Below, one piece after another: positions 11,401 to 22,041 of a DNA stretch of 64,000 nucleotides (the first letter of the stretch is position 1; each line of letters opens with the position of its first letter). Location: NCBI GenBank assembly GCA_029378245.1, contig JARKIF010000013.1, positions 62,001 to 126,000 on the forward strand. The letters are read 5' to 3'. A program made the translations under genes and the position numbers. This stretch comes from Roridomyces roridus. Lineage: Eukaryota > Basidiomycota > Agaricomycetes > Agaricales > Mycenaceae. The notes below the pieces were generated by a model that was given only the letters and a program-made list of their open reading frames with translations, had not been told where the DNA came from and did no database searches.

Positions 11401-14400
11401 CTCGCAGAACGTACTCACTCGCACCCACTCCAGGCAACGCGCTGGTTTCACGTATAATTACTACACGGCGAGAATGCAGGCAGTCTCCCAGCTGACGAAC
11501 CCCCTGACTCCCATACCCGCATGCGCACCACTCTTTTCATCCGGGGTAAGTGGGTTTTTGAATACTTGCACATTTCTCATCGAAACGTTCACAGTTGAAT
11601 GTCCACACATTCACTTGGCAGAACCTCATCCCACCAGCGCCTACCCTCCCTCGTTGTGATATCCCTGGGACGACGGGACAGATCAGTCTAGGGCAAAACG
11701 CGCAGGGTGCCTACATCTTTGAAATCGGTGCCTTTAGGATAATGGGCTCTGGAAATACGGTACGTATTGTTGGATGATGTTCGATGAGTGTGAACAAGAG
11801 AAGAATAATGCATTCAGTGGTTGAACTACGGGCTTATATACTACGGATAATATCTAGAAGATTCTACTACAGTGAAGAGAGAATTAGCAATAGCTGAGTA
11901 AATAGAATCGGGTAGAATCTCGGGGAAATAATTATAATTACAACACTCCCCCTCAAGCGCGAGTCATTCCAAGTCGAGAGATGAAATACTCGTGCTTGGA
12001 CTTGTCAAGTGCTTTGGTAAACAAGTCCGCGGTGTTCTCCGAGGTAGGGCAGTAGGAAACTGATACTTCGTTAGAAGTGAGGTTCTCCCGAATGAAGTGG
12101 TGCCGAACGTCAATATGTTTGGAGCGGGCGTGGAAACCAGAGTTCTGCGCGAAGGAGATAGTGCCGTGATTGTCAACAGAGATGTGAGTGGGAAGATGGG
12201 GTGCGTAGCCGAGCTCAGAGAGCATACTACGAAGCCAGAGAGCTTCGCGGGTGGCTGATGCAAGAGCCATGTACTCTGCCTCCATGCTCGATAGCGCCGT
12301 GGTTGGTTGCTTCTTTGAGTTCCAAGTCACAACTCCCCCTGCAAGGGTTGAGAGGTAGCCGGTGACAGATCGGCGGTCGTCGGGCGAGTTAGCCCAGTCG
12401 GCATCAGAGAATAACTCGATGGTGGAGTGCTGATCCGACGTGTATTTGATACCGAGATTGACAGTGCCGCGAAGGTAGCGGAAAACTCGTTTGACGGCGG
12501 TGAGGTGAGCGGGGCCGGGATTCAGACTGAACTGGGAGAGAGTCTGAACGGCAAAGGAGATGTCGGGCCGTGTGGAAATGGCGGCGTACATGAGTGATCC
12601 AACCATGTGCTGATAGACACGTTTGATCTCAGGGTGAGACTCCGAGTCTGGCGTCTTGGTGAGTTTCACGTGGGGATCCATCGGTGTGGTGGAGGGGTTG
12701 GAGTTCTGCATCTGGAATCGCTCGAGAATCTTGGTGATGTACTGTGACTGGCTCACAAAGATAGAACCGTCAGTGTCTCGAGTGATCTCCATTCCCAAAA
12801 GTTGGCGAATATCACCGAGTTTCTTGATATTGAACATCTGCTCAAGTTCGGATTCCGCGGCAGCGATGAGGGCGGGCGATGATGCAAGGATGGTCATGTC
12901 ATCAACATGAACGGCTATGATCGTGATGTCGGTGCCGCTACGTTTGATGTAAACGCACTGGTCGGATAGAAGGCGTGAGTATCCGCGGGAGAGGAAGGAT
13001 GAGTTGAGTTCAATGTTCCAGACACGGCCGGACTGCTTAAGACCATAAATAGCCTTGTTGAGTCGTAGTGCGAGAGTCGTGCCGTCCTGGTATAACTCGG
13101 GTTGTTGCATGTAAATCTCCTCATCGAGCTTGCCGTTGAGGTAAGCACCGATAACATCAACCACGTGTATGTCGAGGTTGTAACGGGCGGCAAGAGCGAG
13201 AAGTAGACGGATGGTTTCCATGCGAACGACGGGTGCAAAAGTTTCGTCAAAGTCGATGCCGGGGATCTGAGAAAATCCCTTAGCAACGAGACGGGCCTTG
13301 TAGCGTGTGATAGAGCCGTTCTCATCGCGCTTAACACGGAAAACCCATTTACAGGGAATGGCGGTACGATCACGGGGTAAAGGTGCTGGGGAAAATGTAT
13401 TGAGGTTACGGAGCTGATCCATTTCCTCATCCATCGCTTTCTTCCACTCAAGCCAGTCGGGCCGTGACTTAGCCTCATCAACTGTGAGTGGATCATTGGA
13501 GATGGGATCGGAATTTACGGCAGGCAGTGCAAAGCCGAGTAGTGCACTGTCGGGCTTAGCGTACTTCCGAGTGCGTGGGCCGAGAATGATGTTGTCCTCC
13601 GAGATGGCACTGCTGATGTCGCGTGGTGCCTTCGGGCGGGGTGCGGTGGCCGGTGATGTGGGAACGGATGGGACAGGTGTCAGAGTGCTCGGAGTGGGAG
13701 CAACGGGAGACGATGGAATGATGGGGGCGGCTGTTGGCGTCGTTTGCGTAGCCTCAGGCTCAACCATAGTGGATTTCGAAGTGGAATCCAACAAACTCTC
13801 CCCCTTGAGCGGAGGCGGAGCTGTGTCAGATGTGACAGGTTCCCGTATGAAAGTGATGTTCCGTGAGGTAAGTACCTTGTGCGTATGTGGGTTGTAGTAA
13901 CGCCAAGCACCGGATTCGTCGGAAAGTCCAACAAATTTGCAAGATTTAGTCTTAACAAAGACTTTACCGTTCTTGCCATCCTGCTGCAAGACTTCGCAGG
14001 GATTGCCGAATTCCTCTAGAGCACTGACGTCAGGCTTCTTTCCTGTATAGGCCTCGTCCGGTGTAATCTTATCACCGAGAGCGCGCGAGGGTGACCTATT
14101 TTTCAGGTAAGTGGCATAGGCAACGGCTTCGGGCCAGAGGGAAAGGGGTAAGCTGTGTGCGGCGAGCATAGCACGAGCATGCTCGATAAGCGTGCGATTG
14201 AGCCGCTCGGCAACACCGTTCTGCTGAGGTGAGTAAGGTGCCGTGAGCTCAAGACGGATGCCGCGGGAGCCGAGATAGTCGCGAACTGCCTTAGAAATGT
14301 ATTCCTTGGCGTTGTCACAATGAAAAGCTTTGACACGTTTGCCGGTTTGCGTGGAAATGTACGCGTTGTAGTGCTGCATTTTGTCTATGACCTCCGTGCG

Positions 14401-16972
14401 CTTCTTCATGAAGTAGAGGATAGTGCGGCGTGTCTTTGCGTCCGTGAAGCTGATGTAATAGCGCTCGCCCGAGATGCCGGTGACGCGCGATGGTCCCCAA
14501 ACATCTGTGAAAGTGTTGTCACCGATGTCAGAATATGTCCGTTCAGCCTCGGCTGGAAACGGAGTGACGTGTGACTTGGCTTTGATGCATGCCACGCACT
14601 GTGCTGAGGGTGTGCTGGTGGGATCAACCCTCATCCCATTGACCATGTTGTTGTTCTTCAACATCCGGATGGATGCCGGCGAGATATGGCCAAAAATACG
14701 ATGCCATTTGTCCCATGAGTGTGCGGGAGCAACGGCGGCAAAGGTTGGTACAGTGGAAACGGCGGGTGCAGTCGGAACGGGTGATGGGACTGATGGAACA
14801 GCGGGCATGGCGGCGGCGGCGGCTGTGATGCGGTTGGCAGGTTGAGTGATCTGGAGTAAGTAGAGGTTACCGATCTTTCTGCCACGCATGATTTCGCGTC
14901 GACTGGATCCCTTGGTGAATACGTGCATGTAATCACTGTCAAATTGGATCAGAAAGCCAGCATCGGCAATGCGGCTGATGGACAAGAGGTTGTATGGTGA
15001 GCTGGGGACGTGAAGGGAATTATTGAGTGTGATGTTGTATGCCGAACTCTTGACATGAGAGGCAATGACAGCGGAGCCGGTGCCGTCGCATTTCACACTG
15101 CCGAAACCAGTGATGGTTCGGTCACTGTGCGCGTAAGTGGTGAATAATTCCCGCTTCTTGATGATGTGAGATGTGGCGCCGGAATCGGCGAGCCAGGCGT
15201 CAGGGGACAGAGCGGGTGCGGTGGAGTCCCGTGCCATAAAAGCAAAATCCGATGATTCGGGGCTAGGGATTGGTTCCGCGATGTGTGCGTGATTCTTATT
15301 GGCATAACGCTCCTTTGATTGGCGCGTGCTCTGCTCCTTCTGGGACTGTGTGAATGTTCTCCCAGCTTTCACGTCGCGGCAATCCGAAACCATGTGCCCA
15401 ATTCTGCCGCAGCCATAGCATGTGACTTTGGCGTTGAATTTGGCGGGCTTGCCGAATTTCTTGCCGTGTGCCGGGAGCGCTACCTCGTCGGATGAGGGTT
15501 TGGCTCGTCGCCGGCGGTCCTGCTCGAGAATACGAGCCACGAGTTTGGTGGAGTCCGTCAACGATGCCGTGTCGATGCCTGAGGTAAAAGTGTCCCAGGA
15601 ATCCGGCAGTGACGTGAGAAGGGTGATGGAGTATTCCTCCTCCGATAATTTGGCGCCCTGGGCGGCCAACTTGGTGCGTAGATTTTTGAGAGCTCGAATG
15701 TGCTCTTCAACGTTCCCCCCTTCCTCGCAATGGAGGCGTGAGAGTTGTCGACGGAGAAGGACGATGGCGATCACACCTTTCGGCTGATAGGTGTCGGCAA
15801 GGGTGGTCCAGGCTGTGGATGACGATGTGGCGTCAGTAATGTACACCAACGGATCGTCGGAAACACGAAGACGGATCTGGGAGAGGGCCTGTCGGTCCTT
15901 ACGATCCCAATCAAGAATTTCCTTCGCCTTCGCGCCCTGTGGATCAACAATTTCTCCACTGGCGTTAAAGGTGTGGACGGGGCGTGGAATGGTACCGGTG
16001 ACATATTCGATCAGATTCTGATCAGTGAGAATGTCGGTCATTTTCACAGCCCATGTAGCGTAGTTCTCCTCCCCAAGGAGATGCTGGATGCGGTAGGCGG
16101 ATGTCGATGATTCGGACATGATAACAATGTGGAGATGGTGATCCTAGGTTTAGATCGAGAGGCGTCGAGTGTGCGTCGAAAAACGGTGATCAAGGCGTGT
16201 GACGGTTTGAGCTGTCAAGCTGGCGTGTGATTATCGAGAGGCGTCGAGTGTGCGTCGAAAACCGGTGATTAACGTGTGTGACGGTTTGAGCGGTCAAGCT
16301 GGTGATAGACGTGTGATTATTCGGGAGAAGTTCAGTTACGGCCGGGGCCCATAACCTATTGTTGGATGATGTTCGATGAGTGTGAACAAGAGAAGAATAA
16401 TGCATTCAGTGGTTGAACTACGGGCTTATATACTACGGATAATATCTAGAAGATTCTACTACAGTGAAGAGAGAATTAGCAATAGCTGAGTAAATAGAAT
16501 CGGGTAGAATCTCGGGGAAATAATTATAATTACAACAGTACGCCCCTTCTTCCCCCCGCGGATCCAACTTCACATCCGGCAGCAATTCGTTACCATCGGC
16601 CCCGGTGTGAACATGGCCGATAATCACTTCATGGCGAACGACCTCACTGCATCGTACGCAGGGTGCCAAGGCGTGTACCAAATGTTCATCGACAACCCCG
16701 CTTCAGCACCGAGTTACCCCAGTGCGAACATTGCGTTGAATTGCAACGGGCAAATCGGGAATACGATCATCGCGCCCTTCGCGTTTGTCGTCAACGGGCA
16801 GCAGCTGAGTTGTGTGTTGTTGAATAAGAATGATGGGAGTGGGAGCTATTATACGATCTGTGGGCCGTCGGCAGCGGCGGCGACGACTTGTGCGATGAAT
16901 GCGAGGCAGGCGGTTATTGGGACGTATCCGCAGTCGACACTTTCGACGCCTACGTATAGGTTCCATCCTTAG
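8415..16972 (+). CDS. large secreted or membrane protein of unknown function, 18 exons, split by a copia element
   Basis: Exons: 8415-8765, 8825-8887, 8940-9020, 9068-9102, 9160-9316, 9358-9417, 9468-9516, 9570-9770, 9825-10385, 10449-10619, 10671-10746, 10800-10896, 10955-11123, 11192-11261, 11312-11374, 11434-11545, 11595-11759 and 16583-16972. All phases fit, giving 956 residues. Residues 1-19 (MHIPASLPVLALLSHGVYA) are a signal peptide; a Ser/Ala-rich stretch follows. Exons 8 and 9 each begin a module with PNPVPPSG..SETF or PNIIPPKS..SITF and an IPTAS/VPTSS end, so the module is duplicated. A hydrophobic run WWLLLFGALIGGLL (about residue 385) precedes a polar Ser- and Arg-rich linker. The C-terminal half has paired cysteines (PRCDIPG, GCQGV, LNCNG, TICGP). 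No catalytic family is recognised. The last intron carries the 4.8-kb retrotransposon; both splice sites survive, so the gene may still be expressed. Confidence 0.7.
11760..11764. repeat. copia target-site duplication, left copy
   Basis: GTACG occurs here and at 16538-16542, directly outside the two LTRs. In the empty site this pentamer is the first five bases of the host intron, so both copies still begin with a GT donor. Confidence 0.9.
11765..11945 (-). repeat. LTR (3' LTR in element orientation)
   Basis: In element orientation the LTR starts TGTTGTAATT and ends CCAACAATA. The extra ATA at its end is fixed by the target duplication on one side and the primer-binding site on the other. No difference from the other LTR was seen. 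Confidence 0.9.
11946..11955 (-). other. polypurine tract
   Basis: On the minus strand this reads TTGAGGGGGAG immediately before the 3' LTR, the expected plus-strand priming site. It lies next to the polyprotein stop codon. Confidence 0.7.
11953..16119 (-). CDS. copia Gag-Pol polyprotein
   Basis: A single 1388-codon frame with the copia domain order. An N-terminal Gag region is followed by a CCHC knuckle, CYGCGRIGHMVSDC, near residue 233. The aspartic protease motif ADSGATSH lies near 309. A GAG-pre-integrase region with CVACIKAK comes next, then an integrase core with D in DVWGPS (about 536), D in FHCDNAKEY (about 598) and E in NGVAERLNR (about 635). Reverse transcriptase includes KARLVAKGFSQ and the catalytic HVDDM near 1070, where many relatives have YVDDM. 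RNase H shows LFSDADWANS near 1237 and SSMEAEYMAL near 1280. Integrase before reverse transcriptase is the order that separates copia from gypsy elements. No stop or frameshift interrupts it. The product would reverse-transcribe and integrate the element. Confidence 0.95.
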   Translation of the reverse strand: MSESSTSAYRIQHLLGEENYATWAVKMTDILTDQNLIEYVTGTIPRPVHTFNASGEIVDPQGAKAKEILDWDRKDRQALSQIRLRVSDDPLVYITDATSSSTAWTTLADTYQPKGVIAIVLLRRQLSRLHCEEGGNVEEHIRALKNLRTKLAAQGAKLSEEEYSITLLTSLPDSWDTFTSGIDTASLTDSTKLVARILEQDRRRRAKPSSDEVALPAHGKKFGKPAKFNAKVTCYGCGRIGHMVSDCRDVKAGRTFTQSQKEQSTRQSKERYANKNHAHIAEPIPSPESSDFAFMARDSTAPALSPDAWLADSGATSHIIKKRELFTTYAHSDRTITGFGSVKCDGTGSAVIASHVKSSAYNITLNNSLHVPSSPYNLLSISRIADAGFLIQFDSDYMHVFTKGSSRREIMRGRKIGNLYLLQITQPANRITAAAAAMPAVPSVPSPVPTAPAVSTVPTFAAVAPAHSWDKWHRIFGHISPASIRMLKNNNMVNGMRVDPTSTPSAQCVACIKAKSHVTPFPAEAERTYSDIGDNTFTDVWGPSRVTGISGERYYISFTDAKTRRTILYFMKKRTEVIDKMQHYNAYISTQTGKRVKAFHCDNAKEYISKAVRDYLGSRGIRLELTAPYSPQQNGVAERLNRTLIEHARAMLAAHSLPLSLWPEAVAYATYLKNRSPSRALGDKITPDEAYTGKKPDVSALEEFGNPCEVLQQDGKNGKVFVKTKSCKFVGLSDESGAWRYYNPHTHKVLTSRNITFIREPVTSDTAPPPLKGESLLDSTSKSTMVEPEATQTTPTAAPIIPSSPVAPTPSTLTPVPSVPTSPATAPRPKAPRDISSAISEDNIILGPRTRKYAKPDSALLGFALPAVNSDPISNDPLTVDEAKSRPDWLEWKKAMDEEMDQLRNLNTFSPAPLPRDRTAIPCKWVFRVKRDENGSITRYKARLVAKGFSQIPGIDFDETFAPVVRMETIRLLLALAARYNLDIHVVDVIGAYLNGKLDEEIYMQQPELYQDGTTLALRLNKAIYGLKQSGRVWNIELNSSFLSRGYSRLLSDQCVYIKRSGTDITIIAVHVDDMTILASSPALIAAAESELEQMFNIKKLGDIRQLLGMEITRDTDGSIFVSQSQYITKILERFQMQNSNPSTTPMDPHVKLTKTPDSESHPEIKRVYQHMVGSLMYAAISTRPDISFAVQTLSQFSLNPGPAHLTAVKRVFRYLRGTVNLGIKYTSDQHSTIELFSDADWANSPDDRRSVTGYLSTLAGGVVTWNSKKQPTTALSSMEAEYMALASATREALWLRSMLSELGYAPHLPTHISVDNHGTISFAQNSGFHARSKHIDVRHHFIRENLTSNEVSVSYCPTSENTADLFTKALDKSKHEYFISRLGMTRA
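16154..16320 (-). repeat. 79-bp tandem repeat in the copia leader
   Basis: Two adjacent copies, about 16154-16232 and 16233-16320, both beginning ATCGAGAGGCGTCGAGTGTG and differing at a handful of positions plus a small insertion in the second. They lie between the primer-binding site and the polyprotein start. Confidence 0.75.
16342..16356 (-). other. primer-binding site, initiator-Met half-tRNA type
   Basis: On the minus strand GGTTATGGGCCCCGG follows directly after the 5' LTR. It matches the internal anticodon-arm primer that Drosophila copia uses from tRNA-iMet, rather than a tRNA 3' end. Confidence 0.8.
16357..16537 (-). repeat. LTR (5' LTR in element orientation)
   Basis: Matches 11765-11945 with no difference seen by eye. 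It would hold the element promoter on the minus strand. Confidence 0.9.
16538..16542. repeat. copia target-site duplication, right copy
   Basis: GTACG again. It is followed by CCCCTTCTTCC and the original acceptor CCGGCAG at 16576-16582, the rest of the small host intron. Confidence 0.9.
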
Positions 16973-19032
16973 TTTTTTATTGGCATGATACATATATCTA
17001 TTCGTCCCGTTTGTCCTTGAATGTTATGTGGCCAAACTTCGGAGCAACCCCCAGCATTCAACCTCCGCCGCCTCTCTGTTCAAACCAGGGTGCCGGCGTG
17101 GTGCGGACGAGACTTCCTTTTGTTTGGCTACAGAACATTACCTATTGATTGTGTACACTGCATTCGGCAGAATGCCGACTATCGGTATTCGAGGCACTTG
17201 ACTACGGCTTGATTAAAATTTGGTCCTTTCAAATGGATACGAGTTCAAGATCTTCGACCCAGTCCCGTATGAGCGCTGGTGTCACCCGTGCACGACGCAT
17301 GCCGTTTGGGCGGATGATGTGGCGGCTTGGAAATGAAGGGCCACGGTTGGATATGCGGAGGTGGCTGCCACAGCACAGAGGAGAGTGGACGACAGATAGT
17401 ACAGGAGTAGTGGGAGGGGAGACCAACAGGACAGACTAGAACTTGAAGAGTTCTTCGCGGCGGATCGCGCGGTCTGCGGGTGGGCAGGGATTCCAGCTCG
17501 TCATGGGACTCAATTTGGGCAGCGAACGGCTTTCTTCGGCGAGTTGTTGTGAATCGACATGGATGTCAAGAGCAAGCTGCGTTGATGGGGACTGTCAATC
17601 AACGTGCTGTGCCAGCGATCAATTTGGCTCTGTTGTTTCAAATCACTTCCCTTTGTGACTCCTGCCCTCTACTGCGGCCAAACTGCGGCTCCACGTCTTG
17701 GGTCAAGCCTCAAGCCTCACACTTCATCTTCCTCGGTCATGCCTTGCACTCCCATGCGTGCCAATGGCCCACCTCAGATCCAGTTTCTGCGTCGGTTTCG
17801 GCTTGGTTTCGGCCCTGGAGTCTGCAATTCCAATTTCCGGGGCCATCCCTTCCGACGAACTCTCCAGCTGCAGCACTGCTTCACTGTCCTTCATATGTCG
17901 GACTCGTCTTCAACCCATCGCTCCTCGGGGACAATAATACTGTCTCACTCGCAATTCGACTAACCGCGGGTTGAACGGGGCATGCCGCGTCACCGGGCGG
18001 GAGCTATCATCTATGACACATCCCGGTCTCAGTCCCTGGTCACTGCGCCTGCATGTCCACCCTGGTCGTCACGCGCGTAGCTTTACATCTCTGCCCCACA
18101 TCTATTTCCAGCACCTACAATGAACCCCTCTCCATCAAGGACCAATGAGCTCGTCCTACGCCACTGGCTGCCACTGCTCAGGCCTAAGGCTTGGTTCAGG
18201 GTCAACCAGACCAGTTTCTCATCGCTTCTCAGGCCAACACAGAACCCATTCAACGCTCTCATGATTATTGATCAGTCAAGCCCCGACTCGAACGGGGAAA
18301 ATTCCTGCTATGACCAGTTATGTCCATGATACTTACCTCTCGACCACCATCTGCCCCTCCCTAGCTCTGGTCCTTGTTGTGAATGCCCCGGCCCCCCAAC
18401 GGTTGAGTTCAGCACGTGGCTTTCAATTAGGATCCCGAGATATCTACTCGCCCTCCTACATCCCCTCATGGTGCCGAGGCCCACGCTGACTTATCGTTCA
18501 TTTATCTCCTCCTGCTATGACCATATCCGTTACCGACTCGATCCTAGGTCAACTGGAATTATTGTCTATGAATTCGGGACGCCGAGGCGCCGGGTTGGAT
18601 TCCCGGAGTTCAGGTGATCGGCTACGAAGGGAAGCAATACACGAGGCAACTGATTTGATGACACCTCCAGGTCTTGGACGTTTCCTTCCGTTCGTGACAC
18701 GTTTTGAGAGAGGAGGGATTTCTCTTTGCGTCTTCTCGTGTACCAGCCCACAAAGACTGGGCGGCCTCCAAAGGGCGAGAGCGAGAGAAGTACATCTCTT
18801 CCGTACAGGCGGTCTGATGTGGCAGATATCTCTCAGGAAACCATGTCGACGGTCGAACGTGCGTCGGCAGTACGTGTGCCGTCACAGATTGTGGCAGAGA
18901 CTCTCTGTCTGAGGGTAGTACGTGCTCTCTACCTCCCGAGATTCGCCCCCCATATTGCAAATTTGCGCCCGTGCCAGGCGAGTTCCGTCCATGCGGAGTT
19001 TCCAACATACTCACACCTCCCGTCAGCCTTGA
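16973..19032. other. stretch without a supported gene
   Basis: Contains the 17244-17282 minus-strand copy of the TPALIRDWV fragment. Other frames up to about 160 codons show no motif or splice pattern. Confidence 0.4.
17244..17282 (-). other. second copy of the TPALIRDWV coding-like fragment
   Basis: Encodes TPALIRDWVEDLE on the minus strand; see 2417-2455. The open frame around it extends from about 17426 to 17229 but has no recognisable remainder. Confidence 0.35.
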
Positions 19033-20302
19033 ATGTCCTCAGATGTTGGGACAAATTCCTCCGTCCATCCCGCTGCTCAAATTGCCCAGAGCCTCCGCGC
19101 CTTCGGCCTCCCGCGCGATCTAGATGATCAACTCATTGAGGAGATTGCATGGGGCATTAACACACCGAACGACTCTGAACGTCGTCTTGCAGTGCATTCC
19201 AACCTGCGAAACTGCTCCTTAGTATGTCGGAGCTGGCTCTACTCGTCCAGGAAGCACATCTCCTTCATCGTGCGCGAATCAACGGTGGTGGCATTTATCC
19301 AACATTGTTTACAAAGGTCATCTTCGATCCTTCCGTCGACTATTCGGCGTCTCATATGGCGTGGAATCAATCCAACCCCCCTCGTTCCCTTCTTACACGG
19401 GTTTCCGCAGCTGCGATCACTCGCGTTCTGGATCTCCGTCCCACCGAACATCCCAATCCTCCCAACCGTGGTGGAGCTGACCCTTCATCGCGTCGAGTTC
19501 ACCAACTGGACGACCATGTCCCACTTCCTCGAACACTTTCCATCCCTCCGGCATTTCCGTGAATTCAACGTTGTCATTGGGCAGACTCCGATTGGCGCAC
19601 GCATGAGCGCTTTGCCTGAGCTGCAGACCTTGCGCCTGTCCGCAGAGCCCTACTTGACCAGAGAGCTCGTCGCCGTCTCTCATCCACTCGTCGCCCTCGA
19701 GCTGCGGCTTGACCTACCCGTTAGATTTGGCACCCCACGGCTTCAACTCATGTCTCAATATCTTCACAAGCTGGGAAACCATCTACACCGTCTGCACATT
19801 TGCGTCCCTCGGGGGTTTAGATTCCTGGGTGCGTGGCCTCCATTATTCGTATCCCCGTCGATCATTCAATCAACCCACAGATTCAGACTCGCTAACTTCC
19901 CTCAACATCCAATCCAACAACTCACTCTCACGTCTCGCAATCGAGCATTTCATCCAATGCAGCATTTCGTCGTCGAATGAAATTCATCTCGGAATCGACC
20001 CAGTCCTCGCATCACTTCTGTCGAACATGCTTTCCCAGCGATCCATCGAGCATCTCGTCCTCGAAGTGCTCACGGTCGATGCTGATGATCCCAATACGCG
20101 CCGTTTACGACAACACGAGTTCACGCTGCGCGATATGGGAGTGCGGAGCCTCACCTTTTATATTGGAGATCGATTTGAATTCGATGTGGCTGGCCGTGGG
20201 ATTGAGTATTGGCCGGCGGGGTTGAAGGAGAGGCTGGGGGAGGAGTTTGGAGGTGGTGACAGTGATTGGAGGGGAGAGATTCTTTTCGAACTGCGTGTTT
20301 GA
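19033..20302 (+). CDS. F-box/LRR-type protein
   Basis: Two exons, 19033-19828 and 19881-20302, are joined in phase across a 52-nt intron (GTGCGT..CACAG) to give 405 residues. Residues about 30-75 resemble the F-box of Agaricomycete proteins: LIEEIAWGIN followed by LRNCSLVCRSWLYSSRKHI. The rest alternates Leu-rich segments such as LRSLAFWISVP, VVELTLHRVEF and LQTLRLSAEPY, as in LRR-like receptor parts of these proteins. Such proteins normally tether substrates to an SCF ubiquitin ligase through Skp1. The substrate cannot be inferred. Frame and splice sites are intact. Confidence 0.75.
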
Positions 20303-20608
20303 TTTGGCGCTCTGGGTAGGTAGCCTTTCTCACTACATATGTGTGGCGTTCATTTTATGTCCGGTATACATCTGCGACTGTAGAGTGCCGAACGACCGAG
20401 TGCTGCTGCGGGGGGCCCGGGGCGGATCCCAGCAGTACCTCGACCGCTATTGATCCTTCTCTGATCCTACCACAAGACTTCTGACTATCCGAATCACAAG
20501 ACTTATGTACATGGTTTCAAGGCCAAGTATTCCTTACATATGTTCCAGGTATATACGTGCTTCAGATGCCAAAAATAAATACTGAAATACCCAACGACAC
20601 CAGATCTC

Positions 20609-22041
20609 CTACTGGTACACGTTGATCGAGTTGAATTCAAAATAGGCGTTAGTGAACGCGGAAGGGTTTTGATCGACATAGTCTGAAAGACTTTCAATCG
20701 ACCTGACTGACCAAGAGCAGATAAATATGATACGCACTGTTGCAAGTCGAAGGGCACCCCGAGTTGCCGTACACCGCGCCGGCCCATTGTCCACAGAAGG
20801 TGAGGTTGATGATAATATTATTACCGCTGAAGAACTGAGGGAAGTTGCATTGCGTGTTGGGGAAGTTGGCCGTGGGGGTGCCCCAGTTGGCCGTATTGAC
20901 GCTGGTACCACCAGACCGGACATCGGCTGGGACGTTGCCGGCGTTGCGTGGCCAGAACCAGACGTTGATGAACGAGCTGGTGCGCTCAATTGCGTACCTG
21001 TAATTTGAAATCAATTTACGAGGAGGGATTGAAGGAGCAAGGAGCAGGCACCATCCACCCCCGTTCGCGTTGAACGATGGCCCGTAGCTGGTCGCGACGC
21101 CGGCATTGACACCGCACCCGGCATTGCCGTTCACCTGGGTGTTGCAATCCAATTGGAGAGATGTCCTGGAGATGACATCACGCATTGGGCAAAGCACCGA
21201 AGCTATGGAAGACTCACCCCGTCTGAGTCCGCGCGGCTGGCATCGAGCATCCTGAACTCTGGGTCAGATTCTTACTCGATGCTCGCTTATACAATAGTAA
21301 CGTACCAGGAGAAGTATGCAGGGTGATCTGGTTGGCGCCTTGATCGTTAACTCCCTCGATGATATCGACCTCGCCCTAACAAGTAGCATCTCAGCAACGA
21401 GAAGGGAAGGGAACGCGCTGGACGTACCCCAGCAGGCCACGTCGCCTCGTTTGTCTCCCACCTGACTCGGATGAATATCGCGCCGCGCGGAGAAAGTGAG
21501 TGTATACATACAGAGCAGGCCATGTCCTATGACGAGGTCAATCTGAAATCACGAGATTATGCAACACGGAACTCACCCGCAACCTTGAGGCATGTGGCCG
21601 ATGTCGAAGCTAAAGAAAATCAATTCAGTTTTCTAGCCCAGGGTGCAGTGAGGGGAGGTCAGACTTACACTGCAGCGTGTGTGGTATACGCGTTGTTGCT
21701 GCGTATCCGGACAGAATTGCGCCCCGTCGAGCTTGAGTCGCTGATCACCGTCTTGGAATCCGCGCGAAGGATAAACGTGTTGCCGGATGCGAAGGTGAGG
21801 TTCTGTGCCTGTGCGGTCGCGCGGTCGACATAGTTGCTATAAACATATGTTCAGAGGAAGGGAAGAAGAGGAGGGTAGTAGAATGGACTTGCACACGCCC
21901 TTGAGTGGGGTCGGAGATCGCCTCGAAGTTGAATGAGTTATAAAACCCGCTGCCGACGATATTCTCCGTGCGAGAGTAGGCGCCCGCACTGACGAGGGAG
22001 GCGAGGGAGGCGAGAGAAATGAGTTGAGCGGTGGCCTTCAT
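20609..22041 (-). CDS. GH16 endo-beta-glucanase (laminarinase-like), secreted
   Basis: Ten exons in phase: 22041-21893, 21836-21669, 21609-21577, 21526-21512 (a 15-nt micro-exon), 21461-21428, 21375-21306, 21251-21218, 21165-21052, 20997-20738 and 20682-20609, giving 316 residues. A signal peptide (MKATAQLISLASLASLVSAG) is followed by the fold typical of fungal GH16. The active-site motif GEVDIIEG near residue 134 has the ExDxxE pattern, with the first Glu as nucleophile and the last as acid/base. GTWPALWETN lies just before it. Family members cut beta-1,3 or mixed beta-1,3/1,4 glucans outside the cell, for nutrition or wall remodelling. The first intron starts GCAAGT, a GC-AG intron that keeps the expected GRVNYVDRATAQAQ. 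No lesion seen. Confidence 0.9.

Larger units (their letters stand above)
11765..16537 (-). mobile_element. complete Ty1/copia LTR retrotransposon
   Basis: A 4773-bp element lies antisense to the host gene. It has two 181-bp LTRs that appear identical (11765-11945, 16357-16537), a 5-bp GTACG duplication, a primer-binding site, a polypurine tract and one uninterrupted polyprotein frame. LTR identity and the open frame point to recent insertion. It carries every part expected of an autonomous element. Confidence 0.95.
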
